Numbered from the stretch's first letter, positions 1 through 8,966 are shown. The stretch is 64,000 nucleotides of DNA from Paraburkholderia sp. BCC1886 (GCF_900996245.1 NZ_CAAJGK010000118.1:186001-250000); one strand, 5' to 3'. Numbers and translations are program-made. Notes: a model not told the origin generated them from the letters alone.

Positions 1-938
1 GTGCCGATATGGAGGCGCTCGACGTCATCAGCCGTGAAAGCGTGCTCGCGCTTAAGCGCGGTGACCGTATCGATCACACCGAGCACCTCGGCGCCCACCG
101 GGTAGTACTTGACCGCGGTGCGGCGAAACGCGACGACATCGTCGCCCAGACCGGAAGTGATTGCGCTCAGATCGAAACCGTCGCTGCGCGCGACCATCGT
201 CCGGCAATAGCCCCAATCGGCATGCTCGAAGGTGTCGAGTCGGGACTTCAGCCCGGCCCGCGCCATGAGCGCTGCCAGCACGCCCGTTTCGGCGCCGCGA
301 CCGCAATGCACCCGCTTGATGTCCGAGCCGAGGCGCGCCAGCATGAGTCCGCCGCCCGCCAGATCGGCCGCGATCACCAGCGCCTGCGCGATCGCCGCCT
401 CGTCGAGACCCATCAGCATTGCCGCGCTCGCCGCCGCGCCGATTGCACCGTGAAATGGCGGCGTATGCCAGCCTATATCGAGTTCGGGAGACGGTCCGAC
501 GCACTCCGAGACCCGCACCGTGACCTCGTAGCCGGCGATGATCGCCGCGGCGAACGTCGAGCCGTCGACCGGTTGCGAGGCCAGATCCAGGCCGGCAAGA
601 CAGGCAGGCAGGACGCACGCGCCTGGGTGCACGTACACCCCGAGATCGTTCAATTCGAACGATTGCGCCAGTGTGCCGTGAGCAAATGCCGCGGCGGTCG
701 GACTGGTGGTGACGTTCGTACCGACCAGTCGCGCCGCGCCGGCGCCCAGCGACACGGCCAGATCGGCGATCGTCCTGGCGGGCCCAACGCTTGTCCCGAA
801 CGCGATGCAACCCAGATTGTCGAGCAGACGCTGCGACGCTTGCGCCCGCACTTCGGCTTCGAATCTTGCCGGTTCGGCGCGCGCCTGAACGACAAATCGT
901 GCCAGTTTCCCGGCGATGGTCATATCGGTGTTGCTCAT
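1..938 (-). CDS. MmgE/PrpD family protein (3' end beyond window)
   Basis: Reading leftward from ATG at 938 the frame stays open to the window edge, giving about 312 residues of a family usually 440-460 long, so the C-terminal third is missing. The protein shows the all-helical N-terminal MmgE/PrpD domain, with the family pattern FELND near residue 100, a glycine-rich stretch with GWHTPPFHG near 155, and HCGRGAETG further on. Family members are 2-methylcitrate dehydratase, cis-aconitate decarboxylase and iminodisuccinate epimerase; the substrate here cannot be told. GGAGAG lies just upstream of the ATG. It is the last visible gene of a leftward operon with a CoA transferase, a hydrolase and two acyl-CoA dehydrogenases, which suggests a dehydratase/isomerase role on a carboxylic acid in that pathway rather than in the propionate (prp) pathway, since no prpB/prpC genes are nearby. 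Confidence 0.85.
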   Translation of the reverse strand, partial: MSNTDMTIAGKLARFVVQARAEPARFEAEVRAQASQRLLDNLGCIAFGTSVGPARTIADLAVSLGAGAARLVGTNVTTSPTAAAFAHGTLAQSFELNDLGVYVHPGACVLPACLAGLDLASQPVDGSTFAAAIIAGYEVTVRVSECVGPSPELDIGWHTPPFHGAIGAAASAAMLMGLDEAAIAQALVIAADLAGGGLMLARLGSDIKRVHCGRGAETGVLAALMARAGLKSRLDTFEHADWGYCRTMVARSDGFDLSAITSGLGDDVVAFRRTAVKYYPVGAEVLGVIDTVTALKREHAFTADDVERLHIG

Positions 939-1001
939 CCGGCTCTCCTCTGGAAGGTTCCCGTTGTGCTTCAGCGGCCCGGTATCGGACCCAATGCTGC
1001 T

Positions 1002-2258
1002 TCAGTGCCGCCCGGAGGATGCGTCGCGGAGATCGCCGGGAAGCCCGATCGCTCCGCATTCATGCAGCCCGGCCACCTGCTCCTCTGAATAGCCGAGTTC
1101 GGCGAGCACATCCTGCGTATCTCCCCCGAGCAGCGGGGGCGGCGCACGTAACGTCATGTCGAAAGTCGAGGAACGCACGGGCAGTTTCGGCAGATCACCA
1201 ATGCGGCCATTCGCCAGGGGCGTGGCGAGCAACTGTCCAGACTCGCGCAAATGGGTTTCCTCGTGCAACTGGTCAGGACGACGCACCGGTGCGAACGGCA
1301 CGCCCGCCGGTTCAAGACGAGCGTCAAGCTCAGCCTGGGTATGACGGCGCAAGATCGCCGTAAGCGTTTCGACCAGTTCATTGCGATGCTCCACGCGCGC
1401 ATCGACCGTCAGGAAACGTGAGTCGGCAGCCAGATCCGGCAACTCGAGTGCAGCACAGAAACGCTGCCAGTGCGCATTCGACGTGATGCCGAGAAAGACC
1501 TTGCTGGCGTCCGCCGTATCGAATAGCTGGTAGATGCTGAAGCCCATCCGCTTGCCCTGCTGCATGGTCGCCAGCGGCACCGAAGGCGCGTCCTCATGCT
1601 GCGCGTTCGCCATCCATTGCCCGACCAGATAGACCGATGTCTCGAACAACCCGGCAGTGATGAGTTGCCCCTGACCGCCGTTTGCATCGCGTTGCCGTAA
1701 CGCGGCGAGTACCGCGACGACGCCATAGGTCGCCGCGCCCAGGTCGATCACCGACGCGCCCGCGCGGCTCGGTTTATCCGCAGTGCCGGTCATGAATGCC
1801 AGACCGCCGGCCATTTGCGCGAGCTCGTCGAGCATGGGCTGCGCCTCTCGCGGACCCGGCAGAAAACCCTTGATCGTCAGCCAGACCAGTTGCGGATAGA
1901 GCGCCGACATCGTCCGATAGCCGAGACCGAGCCGGTCCATCGCCTCATAGGAAAAGTTATCGATGACGACGTCCGAGCGCGCGGCCAGACGGCGAAATAC
2001 CTCCGCGCCTTCACCGCGCAGATCGACTGCCAGGCTGCGCTTGTTGCGGTTGAGCATGCTGAACATCGAGGCCATCGCACCGGGCATCTGGCGCACCTGA
2101 TCGCCGCCGTCGACATTCTCGATCTTGATCACATCCGCGCCGAGATCCGCCAGAATCTGTCCAGCCGCGGGACCGGCCACGATATGCCCCAATTCGAGGA
2201 CCCGCAGCCCGGCGAGCGGCAGCGCACCCGTTTGCACGTTGGGCGTAGCGCTCATCAT
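1002..2258 (-). CDS. CaiB/BaiF family CoA transferase
   Basis: A 418-residue class III CoA transferase, which moves CoA between carboxylic acids without free intermediates. The N-terminal Rossmann part carries LRVLELGHIVAGP (about 18-30) and LADLGADVIKIE. Asp172 in ASVIDLG is at the place of the catalytic Asp169 of formyl-CoA transferase. The start is ATG 2258 because its TGA overlap (ATGATGA) with the stop of the upstream hydrolase implies translational coupling; a second ATG follows directly at 2255. A longer open extension upstream lies inside the hydrolase gene and is not believed. As third from last gene of the operon it probably activates the growth substrate to its CoA thioester for the two dehydrogenases. 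The identity of donor and acceptor acids is unknown. Confidence 0.9.
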   Translation of the reverse strand: MMSATPNVQTGALPLAGLRVLELGHIVAGPAAGQILADLGADVIKIENVDGGDQVRQMPGAMASMFSMLNRNKRSLAVDLRGEGAEVFRRLAARSDVVIDNFSYEAMDRLGLGYRTMSALYPQLVWLTIKGFLPGPREAQPMLDELAQMAGGLAFMTGTADKPSRAGASVIDLGAATYGVVAVLAALRQRDANGGQGQLITAGLFETSVYLVGQWMANAQHEDAPSVPLATMQQGKRMGFSIYQLFDTADASKVFLGITSNAHWQRFCAALELPDLAADSRFLTVDARVEHRNELVETLTAILRRHTQAELDARLEPAGVPFAPVRRPDQLHEETHLRESGQLLATPLANGRIGDLPKLPVRSSTFDMTLRAPPPLLGGDTQDVLAELGYSEEQVAGLHECGAIGLPGDLRDASSGRH

Positions 2259-3169
2259 GCGTGCCCTCCGCCGGATCGACGCGAAGTGGCGCCACGACCC
2301 GCGGCATCGATGCGCTCCGCGAGCCACGCGTTGAAGGCCTCCGCGCATTCGTATTGAAGCCAGTGGCCAGCGCCTTCGAGGAAGGTCGTGTCCGCCATGT
2401 TCAACCGGTCTGCCGCTGCGCGAAGCGCAGGCATCTGGTCACGGTACAGGACATCCTGTGTGCCCCAGATACCGCTCACCTTGCACCGCCACTCCGCTGC
2501 CAGGGCAAAAAGCGCATCGCCGAGCGCCAGTGTCCGATGCTTCACGCGGTCGCGCGGCGCACTGCGCTGTTGAACGAGAATGGCCAGATCGTCGACATGC
2601 TTCGGGTCGTGCAGCATCATCTGATGAAGATTCCACCGCACCACATCGCGGCGTGCGGCCGGATCTTCCACGCCTCGCATCGGTTTGAGCGCCGGTGGAC
2701 TGCCGACGATACCCAGCGCCGCCACACTCACCAGCATCAGAGCGCGAAGCGCGGGCGGCTGTTGAGCGGCCACGCAGGAAGCAACGAGTGCCCCGAATGA
2801 GAATCCGACCAGATCGTAGGGTTCGTCGTCGAGCAGGGTCTGCATGCCGGCCAGCACCATGGGTGAAAGCGTATCGGCGTCGTGCGCGCCCGGCGGCAAG
2901 TCGGAATCTCCAAAGCCCGGCAGATCGGGCACCCAGACCGATCGATGCGTCGCCAGCGACGCAATATTGCGCACCCAGTGCAGCCAGCTGCCCGCGCCGC
3001 CATGCAACAGCACGACTGGCGCGCCATGTCCCCATCGACGCCACACCATGTGTACGCCGTCACCGCACGGCGTGCGGTGACGTTCGGCTTGCGCTTCGAG
3101 TTCGTCGATGGCGCGCGCTGCCGCGATGCCATCCCCGGCGCCCGGGCCGGGCTTAAATTCGGCGTTCAT
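2255..3169 (-). CDS. Alpha/beta hydrolase
   Basis: A 304-residue alpha/beta-hydrolase fold protein. The oxyanion segment HGGAGSW is at about 56-62, the nucleophile elbow GFSFG at 122-126 (Ser124) and the catalytic histidine probably His269 in GAGHW. There is no signal peptide, so it acts in the cytoplasm. It overlaps by four bases both the acyl-CoA dehydrogenase upstream and the CoA transferase downstream, so it belongs to the operon. In such a setting the enzyme could be a C-C bond hydrolase, a thioesterase or an esterase/lactonase. The sequence does not decide between them. Confidence 0.88.
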   Translation of the reverse strand: MNAEFKPGPGAGDGIAAARAIDELEAQAERHRTPCGDGVHMVWRRWGHGAPVVLLHGGAGSWLHWVRNIASLATHRSVWVPDLPGFGDSDLPPGAHDADTLSPMVLAGMQTLLDDEPYDLVGFSFGALVASCVAAQQPPALRALMLVSVAALGIVGSPPALKPMRGVEDPAARRDVVRWNLHQMMLHDPKHVDDLAILVQQRSAPRDRVKHRTLALGDALFALAAEWRCKVSGIWGTQDVLYRDQMPALRAAADRLNMADTTFLEGAGHWLQYECAEAFNAWLAERIDAAGRGATSRRSGGGHA

Positions 3170-4335
3170 GCGCGGGCCTCACGTTTCCACTGGATCGGCG
3201 TATCGAGACGAACCAGCCCTGGCGCATCGAGCAACGCCTGAGCGACCCGTTCGCGGTGTTCATAGACCGTGCCGGCCCGCAAGCTCCACGACGCCACGCG
3301 TCGATACCACAGGTTGATGTCGCATTCGGTAATGAAGCCTAGCCCGCCATGCATCTGCTGGGCGCAACGAACTACCCTCAGACAATGTTCGTTGGCAAAC
3401 GCCTTCGCCTGCGAGACTTCCACGCTGGCGGGCAAGCCCGCGTCGAGACGCCAGAGTGCTTCACGTGCCAGCAATTGCGTGCCGTCGACCGCGTTAAGCA
3501 TATCGGCCGCCATATGCTGGATTGCCTGGAACGATCCGATCGGCTGACCAAACGCGTCGCGATGATTGACATAGTCGACGGCGATTTCCATCGCACGGCG
3601 CGCTGCGCCTTGCATCAGCGTTGCGCTAAACACCGCGGCGAGATCCATGAGGTAGCCGACGGCCTCCGCCGACTGTCCCTGCGCGCCGAGCAGGCGCTCC
3701 ACCGGAACGCGCACCTGCTCGAAGCGCACGACGGTCTGTCCATCCTTGGCAAGCGGAACCAGCCGTTCGGTGCTTACCCCGGCAGTCCGCGGATCGACCA
3801 GCAGTATGCCCAACTCGCCGTCGTCGAGCCGGCAGACGACGAGACAGCAGGCGGATTCGCCAAAATGATCGACGAAGTGTTTGGTGCCGTTCAGAACATA
3901 GTGGTCCGCCTCACGTCGCGCCCGCATATGAATCGCGTCCTCTCGCCATACGCCGTCGCTCTCCTGGACCGCGAAACTGAGGATCGACTCACCTTGCCCG
4001 ACGCTCGTGAGAATCTGCCGTTGGACCTCATCGCCATGACGGGCGATCGTCAGCGCCGAGACCAGCGTCGCGAGTATGGGCAGCGGCGCGATGTGCCGGC
4101 CGATCTCTTCGAACATGAGACCGAGGTGAGAAAGCGGCAACGCCTGCCCTCCGTATTCGGCGGGCAACGAAAGCGTCAACCAGCCGAGTTCCGAGAAGGT
4201 CCGCCATAACGACCGCGCGTAATCCGCCCCTTCGTCCTCGCAGCGGCGCACGAGCGACGCAGGACATTCGGCCAGCAAAAACTCCGCCACGGCGTGCTGG
4301 ATTTCGAGCTGTTCACGCTCAGGCAAAACATTCAT
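3166..4335 (-). CDS. Acyl-CoA dehydrogenase, probable second subunit (389 aa)
   Basis: A complete three-domain acyl-CoA dehydrogenase: N-terminal helices, central beta domain with FAVQESDG (about 139-146) and NGTKHFVDH, and a C-terminal helical domain with QMHGGLGFITECD. When the C-terminus is laid without gaps on the medium-chain enzyme (IYEGT, catalytic Glu376), the equivalent here reads LRAGT, so that glutamate is Ala. ATG 4335 overlaps the stop of the partner dehydrogenase by four bases. Overlapping pairs of unequal dehydrogenases are typical of the alpha2beta2 heterotetramers known from mycobacterial cholesterol side-chain breakdown, and I infer the same here. It needs FAD and an electron-transfer flavoprotein, neither of which is encoded nearby. 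Confidence 0.88.
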   Translation of the reverse strand: MNVLPEREQLEIQHAVAEFLLAECPASLVRRCEDEGADYARSLWRTFSELGWLTLSLPAEYGGQALPLSHLGLMFEEIGRHIAPLPILATLVSALTIARHGDEVQRQILTSVGQGESILSFAVQESDGVWREDAIHMRARREADHYVLNGTKHFVDHFGESACCLVVCRLDDGELGILLVDPRTAGVSTERLVPLAKDGQTVVRFEQVRVPVERLLGAQGQSAEAVGYLMDLAAVFSATLMQGAARRAMEIAVDYVNHRDAFGQPIGSFQAIQHMAADMLNAVDGTQLLAREALWRLDAGLPASVEVSQAKAFANEHCLRVVRCAQQMHGGLGFITECDINLWYRRVASWSLRAGTVYEHRERVAQALLDAPGLVRLDTPIQWKREARA

Positions 4336-5573
4336 TTTTTATTCCCCGACGATTCAGACTTGTTCGATACGCGCGGCATGTTCAACGCTTTGCGCGCGAC
4401 CTGATCCCGCATGACCTGTACGCTGCCGTGATTGACCGTCGACTGGAACGCGCCGAGCAGGTTGTGCGCGAATACGCCGTCGTCGATCGCATAGGGCGAA
4501 CCATTCAGGAGTTGCGCGCTGGGCCCGAGAATCTGGCTGATCGCTTCGGTCGATCGCACGCCGTGCTCCGGTGCAAAGACCTTCTCCGCGGACGCCTCGT
4601 AGTTGAATTCGAGACCCTGTTCGTCGATGCTGACACTGCGCATGGTCATCAGCCGGCACACCTGCGCTTCGATCCAGAGTTCGGCGACCTTGTCACGCAC
4701 GCGCGGGTCGGCGCGTTTCTCCGCGGTGCCCGGTGCGTCGCTCTTCAGGTGATTGACGAGGTCCTCGTCGCGCATGATCGAAATCAGATAGCGGCGCGCG
4801 CCGACGCGATCGAGATTCAGACCGCGCTGCACGACACGCCAGCCATCGCCCTCGGCGCCGAGCAGCGCGCTGACCGGTACCTCGACGTTATCGAGGAAGA
4901 CCTCGTTCGTGCGAGGTTCCGCGTAGGTCGCGGTGGCCGGCGAGCGCGGCTCATGCTGCAGCGTCCAGAGAGGCCGCACGGTAATGCCGGGCAGGTCCAT
5001 CGGCACGAGCAGCACGGAGAGTCCTGCGTGACGCGTCGAGGCCGGGTCGGTCCGCACCATCAGGAAAATATGCGTAGCGTTCTGCGCATTGGTCGTATAG
5101 ATTTTCTGGCCGTTGATGACGTATTTGTCGCCGGTGCGCGTGGCGCGGCACCGGATGCCGGCCAGGTCGGTCCCGCAATGCGGTTCGCTGTAGCCCTGGC
5201 AAAAAACGGTGTCCATGCGAATCGATGCCGGGATGAACGTTTCCCTCTGCTCATCCGTGCCGGCCGCGAGAATCGCGGGCGCACCGGTACCGCCGCCCCC
5301 CACGCCGAGACCCGCCGCGCGATGGAACTCTTCTTCAACGATGAACTGCGCGAACCGGCTGCGGCCCTGGCCACCGTATTGCGTGGGCCAGCTCACCGCG
5401 GTCCAGCCGCGGGCGCGAATTTTTGCGAGAAATTCCAGTGCAGCCGGCGAATAGCCGACGCCTACGACTGCTTCGGCCAGATCCTGGCGAATAGACTCGG
5501 TCAGTTCCTCGCGGATGAATGCCTGTATCTCGCGCCGCAACACGAGATCCTCTGGCAACAGGGCAAAATCCAT
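4332..5573 (-). CDS. Acyl-CoA dehydrogenase, probable first subunit (413 aa)
   Basis: First gene of the leftward operon. It shows the acyl-CoA dehydrogenase domains in order: ARGWTAVSWPTQYGGQGRS near 55-73, CQGYSEPHCGTDLAG near 125-139, NGQKIYTTNAQNATHIF near 155-171 and a C-terminal helical domain ending near LNMPR. At the position of the medium-chain catalytic Glu (YEGT) it has NHGS, so His replaces Glu. At the isovaleryl-CoA dehydrogenase position (LDLER, Glu254) it has LNLDR, so Asp may serve as base. The partner encoded next also lacks the usual Glu. Both alignments are by eye. The substrate is unknown; FadE-like paired dehydrogenases often act on branched or ring-derived acyl-CoAs. Confidence 0.88.
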   Translation of the reverse strand: MDFALLPEDLVLRREIQAFIREELTESIRQDLAEAVVGVGYSPAALEFLAKIRARGWTAVSWPTQYGGQGRSRFAQFIVEEEFHRAAGLGVGGGGTGAPAILAAGTDEQRETFIPASIRMDTVFCQGYSEPHCGTDLAGIRCRATRTGDKYVINGQKIYTTNAQNATHIFLMVRTDPASTRHAGLSVLLVPMDLPGITVRPLWTLQHEPRSPATATYAEPRTNEVFLDNVEVPVSALLGAEGDGWRVVQRGLNLDRVGARRYLISIMRDEDLVNHLKSDAPGTAEKRADPRVRDKVAELWIEAQVCRLMTMRSVSIDEQGLEFNYEASAEKVFAPEHGVRSTEAISQILGPSAQLLNGSPYAIDDGVFAHNLLGAFQSTVNHGSVQVMRDQVARKALNMPRVSNKSESSGNKK

Positions 5574-5730
5574 GTGTCTCCCGGCCTAAGCCTTTGCATA
5601 TCGAGCGGGTTAGCCCTCATGGGCGTCCCAAGTCACTGCCAGTATATTTATCGAGGCATGCGTTGAAAGTCCGTAAAACTACGTTTGGCGCTGTCTGGCA
5701 CGACAGCCGTCCGGCGACCAGGAGATGACA

Positions 5731-6300
5731 ATGAGAGGTGGGGCGACAACACCGCTAGTGGAATCGGATCTGCTGATCAATCTATTGCCGATTGGCGTCG
5801 TGCTTTCTCACGAACGCAAAATCGCTACAAACAACGACGTATTTACCGGCATCTTCGGTTTCGGCCCTGGCGAGCTGATCGGCAAATCGTGGGAAATGCT
5901 TTTCCCCAGCATCAGCGACTATCGCGAATTCGGCGATCGCTGGCTCGAACCCTTGAGCCGCAGTGGTCAGCATTGTGATGAACGCATCATGTTGCGGCGC
6001 GACGGCGCACCTGTTCGCGTGCGCGTACGCGGCTCCTGCAAGGACCGGCACAGCCCTTACGCGACCATGGCTTGCACACTGGAACTGCTCGAACCGGCGC
6101 GTCCGGCGCCCATGCTTCTATCGGAGCGCGAGCGCGAGATCGTGGCGGGATTGCAGGATGGTTTGACTAGCAAGGAGATTGCGCGGCAGATAGGCATCAG
6201 CCATCGCACGGTGGAAACCTACCGAGCCCGCCTGATGGTTAAGGTCGGGGCACGCAACGCGATGCAACTGGTTGCGTTGCTGCGCGTCAATCCAGCATGA
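5731..6300 (+). CDS. PAS-LuxR transcriptional regulator
   Basis: A small one-component regulator of about 189 residues. An N-terminal PAS domain (about 10-115, with ERKIATNNDVFTGIFGF and LIGKSWEMLFPS) is fused to a LuxR-type helix-turn-helix (about 130-185, with LSEREREIVAGLQDG, SKEIARQIGISHRTVETYR). There is no receiver domain, so it is not a classical response regulator; a small ligand or redox signal at the PAS domain is the likely input. ATG 5731 is preferred over ATG 5725 because AGGAG at 5720-5724 leaves a six-base spacer to 5731 but touches 5725. The gene is divergent from the acyl-CoA dehydrogenase operon with about 157 bases between, so it probably controls that operon and possibly itself. 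Confidence 0.85.
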   Translation: MRGGATTPLVESDLLINLLPIGVVLSHERKIATNNDVFTGIFGFGPGELIGKSWEMLFPSISDYREFGDRWLEPLSRSGQHCDERIMLRRDGAPVRVRVRGSCKDRHSPYATMACTLELLEPARPAPMLLSEREREIVAGLQDGLTSKEIARQIGISHRTVETYRARLMVKVGARNAMQLVALLRVNPA

Positions 6301-6818
6301 TGTCAGGTCGGCGTGCGCGGGGAGCGAAGCCGACCGATTACGTGGAAAACGCCTTTCGCGTTGCAACACGTTTAACGCCCAGCCGGAACTGACGACCCGG
6401 CACGCTGCAGCGCCAGCGCGTCCCGAACCGCATGCAGCAACCGGTTGGCGGCGGCGACGCGCCAAGGCGAATCGTCTTCACCGGGTACCGCTCGCAGACG
6501 CTCAAATCGACCACCTGCAGCACCTACACCCCAGCACCTACACCCCAGCCCCGCGCTCACCATCGCGACGATCACCCCTGACGCTGCCGAGTTCGAGTGT
6601 GCTGCACACCTCGAGCATGATCTGGCGCACCTATCGCGCGCCCATTGCCCCTGCCCACGACAAATCCAGCCAAGATTAAACAATCCTGTTTACATCCTTG
6701 AATCGACTTATGAAATTAAGTTGTATTCATAGCGTTATAAATCGGTTTGTTTGCTCGCACCGTGCATCTAGAGTGGTCGCATTGCAATCGACGCACGCGT
6801 CACACGGACAAATTCTCA
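6301..6818. other. Intergenic region without a gene
   Basis: About 520 bases between the PAS-LuxR regulator and the aldehyde dehydrogenase operon. No frame here has a plausible start, ribosome site and codon usage together. It begins with a perfect 7-bp inverted repeat, GGTCGGC (6306-6312) and GCCGACC (6329-6335), that could be a weak terminator but lacks a T run. It contains a short tandem repeat near 6518. The last 130 bases, from about 6680, are clearly more AT-rich than the surroundings and probably hold the promoter of the rightward operon. Confidence 0.6.
6518..6550. repeat. Short tandem repeat, 14-bp unit
   Basis: Two perfect copies of CAGCACCTACACCC at 6518-6531 and 6532-6545, followed by CAGCC, the start of a third. 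It is non-coding. No function is evident; copy number may vary between strains. Confidence 0.8.
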
Positions 6819-8252
6819 ATGCAAACGCTTCTGATCAATGGAACGTGGCGCACGCCACGCGAACGGCTGGCACTCGACGTGGTCGACCCGAGCACCGGCA
6901 AGACGTTTGCGGAAATCGGCCGGGGCCGTGCCGACGATATCGACGACGCGGTCACGGCCGCTCGCGCGTCACTCTCCGATAGCTGGGGGCAATTCACCGC
7001 GCTCGAACGCTCACGCGTCCTGCTGCGGGCTGCATCGCTGGTTTCGGGGCAGGCAGACGAGCTCGCGAAACTGGAAGCGCGCGAGACGGGTAAACCTCTA
7101 CGGGTCGCCCGCGCCGAAATCGACGTGGTAGCCCGCTATTTCGAGTTCTACGGCGGTGCGGCGGATAAAGTCGGCGGTCATGTCATCCCTTATCTTGCGG
7201 GCCATAACGCCGTGGCGACCCGTGAGCCTCTGGGCGTCACCGCGCACATCATTCCGTGGAATTACCCGGCAGTCATGTTCGGTCGCTCGATAGCGCCCGC
7301 CCTCGCGGTAGGCAACGCCACCGTGCTCAAGCCCGCCGAAGATGCGTGCCTGACCACGCTGAAACTCGCACAGATTCTGCTGGACGCCGGTTTGCCGGCA
7401 GGTGCGCTGAATGTCGTAACGGGCACCGGCGACGAAGCCGGCGCCGCGCTCGCCGCGCATCCGGGCATCGATTTCATTTCGTTTACCGGCTCGCCGCGCG
7501 TCGGTACGCTCGTGCAGCAGGCCGCCGCCATCAACCATGTGCGATGCGTGCTCGAACTGGGCGGCAAGTCTCCGCAGATCGTCTTCGACGACGCGGATCT
7601 CGACGCCGCACTCCCCGTGATCGTCAATGCGATCGTGCAGAACGCCGGGCAGACGTGCTCTGCCGGCAGCCGCGTATTGATTGCGCGCGATAGCTACGCG
7701 TCGTTCACGGCACGGCTTGCCGAGGCATTCTCGGCGTTGCAGGTCGGCGCGCCGGAGCACGACGCAGCGTGCGGTCCCCTGATCAATCGCACGCAACTGG
7801 AACGGGTGACGCGCTTTGTCGACCGCGCTTCGCGCGATGGCGTCGCGATACTCGCACGCGGCCGGATCAAGGACGGTACCTCGCCCGACGGCTATTTTTT
7901 TGCGCCGACGTTATTCGGCAACGTGCCGCGCGATCACGAACTCGCGCGCGACGAAGTGTTCGGTCCCGTCCTTGCGGCGCTGCCCTTCGACAGCGAAGAG
8001 CATGCCATTGCACTGGCCAACGACACGCCTTACGGACTCGTTACGGGCGTCTGGACGCGTGATGGCGATCGCCAGGCGCGCATGGCGCGGCGGGTTCGCA
8101 GCGGCCAGGTGTTCATCAATTGTTACGGTGCGGGCGCGGGCGTCGAACTGCCGTTTGGCGGTTTCGGCCGCAGCGGCTACGGGCGCGAGAAAGGGCTCGC
8201 TGCCCTCGAGGAAATGAGCGCAGTCAAGACCGTGGTGCATCGCTATGGCTAA
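6819..8252 (+). CDS. Aldehyde dehydrogenase (NAD(P)+)
   Basis: A 477-residue aldehyde dehydrogenase superfamily enzyme that oxidises an aldehyde to its acid. Glu246 in LELGGKSP and Cys280 in NAGQTCSAG are the general base and the nucleophile; their spacing of 34 residues is the family norm. The NAD-binding segment includes IPWNYP and FTGSPRVG. The start at 6819 (MQTLLINGTWR) is chosen because family homology begins there; an upstream GTG/ATG extension from 6747 reads through non-family sequence. It heads the rightward operon and overlaps the GntR gene by eight bases. The position suggests oxidation of an aldehyde released by the downstream luciferase-like monooxygenases; this is inference. 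Confidence 0.9.
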   Translation: MQTLLINGTWRTPRERLALDVVDPSTGKTFAEIGRGRADDIDDAVTAARASLSDSWGQFTALERSRVLLRAASLVSGQADELAKLEARETGKPLRVARAEIDVVARYFEFYGGAADKVGGHVIPYLAGHNAVATREPLGVTAHIIPWNYPAVMFGRSIAPALAVGNATVLKPAEDACLTTLKLAQILLDAGLPAGALNVVTGTGDEAGAALAAHPGIDFISFTGSPRVGTLVQQAAAINHVRCVLELGGKSPQIVFDDADLDAALPVIVNAIVQNAGQTCSAGSRVLIARDSYASFTARLAEAFSALQVGAPEHDAACGPLINRTQLERVTRFVDRASRDGVAILARGRIKDGTSPDGYFFAPTLFGNVPRDHELARDEVFGPVLAALPFDSEEHAIALANDTPYGLVTGVWTRDGDRQARMARRVRSGQVFINCYGAGAGVELPFGGFGRSGYGREKGLAALEEMSAVKTVVHRYG

Positions 8253-8961
8253 ACAGAAGGAAGCCATACTGGAAGCCACCGTCATCGAAGCCGTCGTGGA
8301 ACGCAATGGCGCTCAGGTAGCGCAGACGACTCAGGCGCTGGAAGTCGAGCTGCGCCGCCGGATCGCACGGCAAATCGTGCCCCCCGGCGCACTCCTGCGC
8401 GAAAACGATATTGCCGACGAGTTTGGGGTGTCGCGCGCGCAAGTCCGCGAAGCGTTCATTGCGCTCGCCTTGCGCGGATTGATCGAGCGCATCCCCAACA
8501 AAGGCGCGCTGGTGCGTCGTTTCGATTTCGACGAGATCGTGGAAATCTTCACCGTGCGCGAACCTCTCGAAGGCATGGCCGCACGACTGGCCGCGCAGAA
8601 CACGACCGGTGCGGACTGGCTGCCGTTCGTCGAAACCTTCGACCAGGCGATGCCGGCGTTCGTGCGGGACGGCGACTTCGAAGCGTTCGCCGACCACTAT
8701 CAAAGCTTCAGGGAACGCATCATGGAAGCGGCCAACAATCGGACGCTGTCCGACATGCTGGATAGCATTTCGGAAAAAATCAACGTGCTGACCCGGCGCA
8801 TCATCATCTTGCCGGGTCGGGGCGAGCAGGCCGTCAAGGAACATCGCGCGGTACTCGAAGCGCTCACCCAGGGCGACGCCGATGCAGCGGAACGTCTGCG
8901 CAAGGAAAACATGCGCAGCGGCCTTGCATGGTTCATCCGCTACAAGACCTTCATTCTTTGA
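8245..8961 (+). CDS. GntR family regulator (FadR/FCD type)
   Basis: A 238-residue regulator with a winged helix-turn-helix at about 30-95 (LRENDIADEFGVSRAQVREAF, IERIPNKGALV) and a C-terminal all-helical FCD ligand-binding domain (about 100-230). About 28 residues precede the usual GntR start and look charged and helical. The gene lies second in the operon, overlapping the dehydrogenase gene by eight bases, and the next gene starts five bases after its stop. The regulator is therefore made together with the enzymes it probably controls, which would give feedback repression relieved by a pathway acid or acyl-CoA. FCD domains commonly bind small carboxylates, often with a metal. Confidence 0.9.
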   Translation: MAKQKEAILEATVIEAVVERNGAQVAQTTQALEVELRRRIARQIVPPGALLRENDIADEFGVSRAQVREAFIALALRGLIERIPNKGALVRRFDFDEIVEIFTVREPLEGMAARLAAQNTTGADWLPFVETFDQAMPAFVRDGDFEAFADHYQSFRERIMEAANNRTLSDMLDSISEKINVLTRRIIILPGRGEQAVKEHRAVLEALTQGDADAAERLRKENMRSGLAWFIRYKTFIL

Positions 8962-8966
8962 CGCCC

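Noticed and set aside
52..1059. A 335-codon minus-strand frame overlapping the MmgE/PrpD gene
   Set aside because: Its translation is Arg/Gly-rich with no domain, while the neighbouring frame gives a good MmgE/PrpD protein starting at 938.
4428..5666. A 412-codon plus-strand open frame opposite the first acyl-CoA dehydrogenase
   Set aside because: It mirrors the coding strand codon by codon, has no recognisable domain, and the opposite strand encodes a clear enzyme. Similar long antisense frames at 53891-55264, 56420-57562 and 62174-63499 were rejected for the same reason; they are an effect of high GC.
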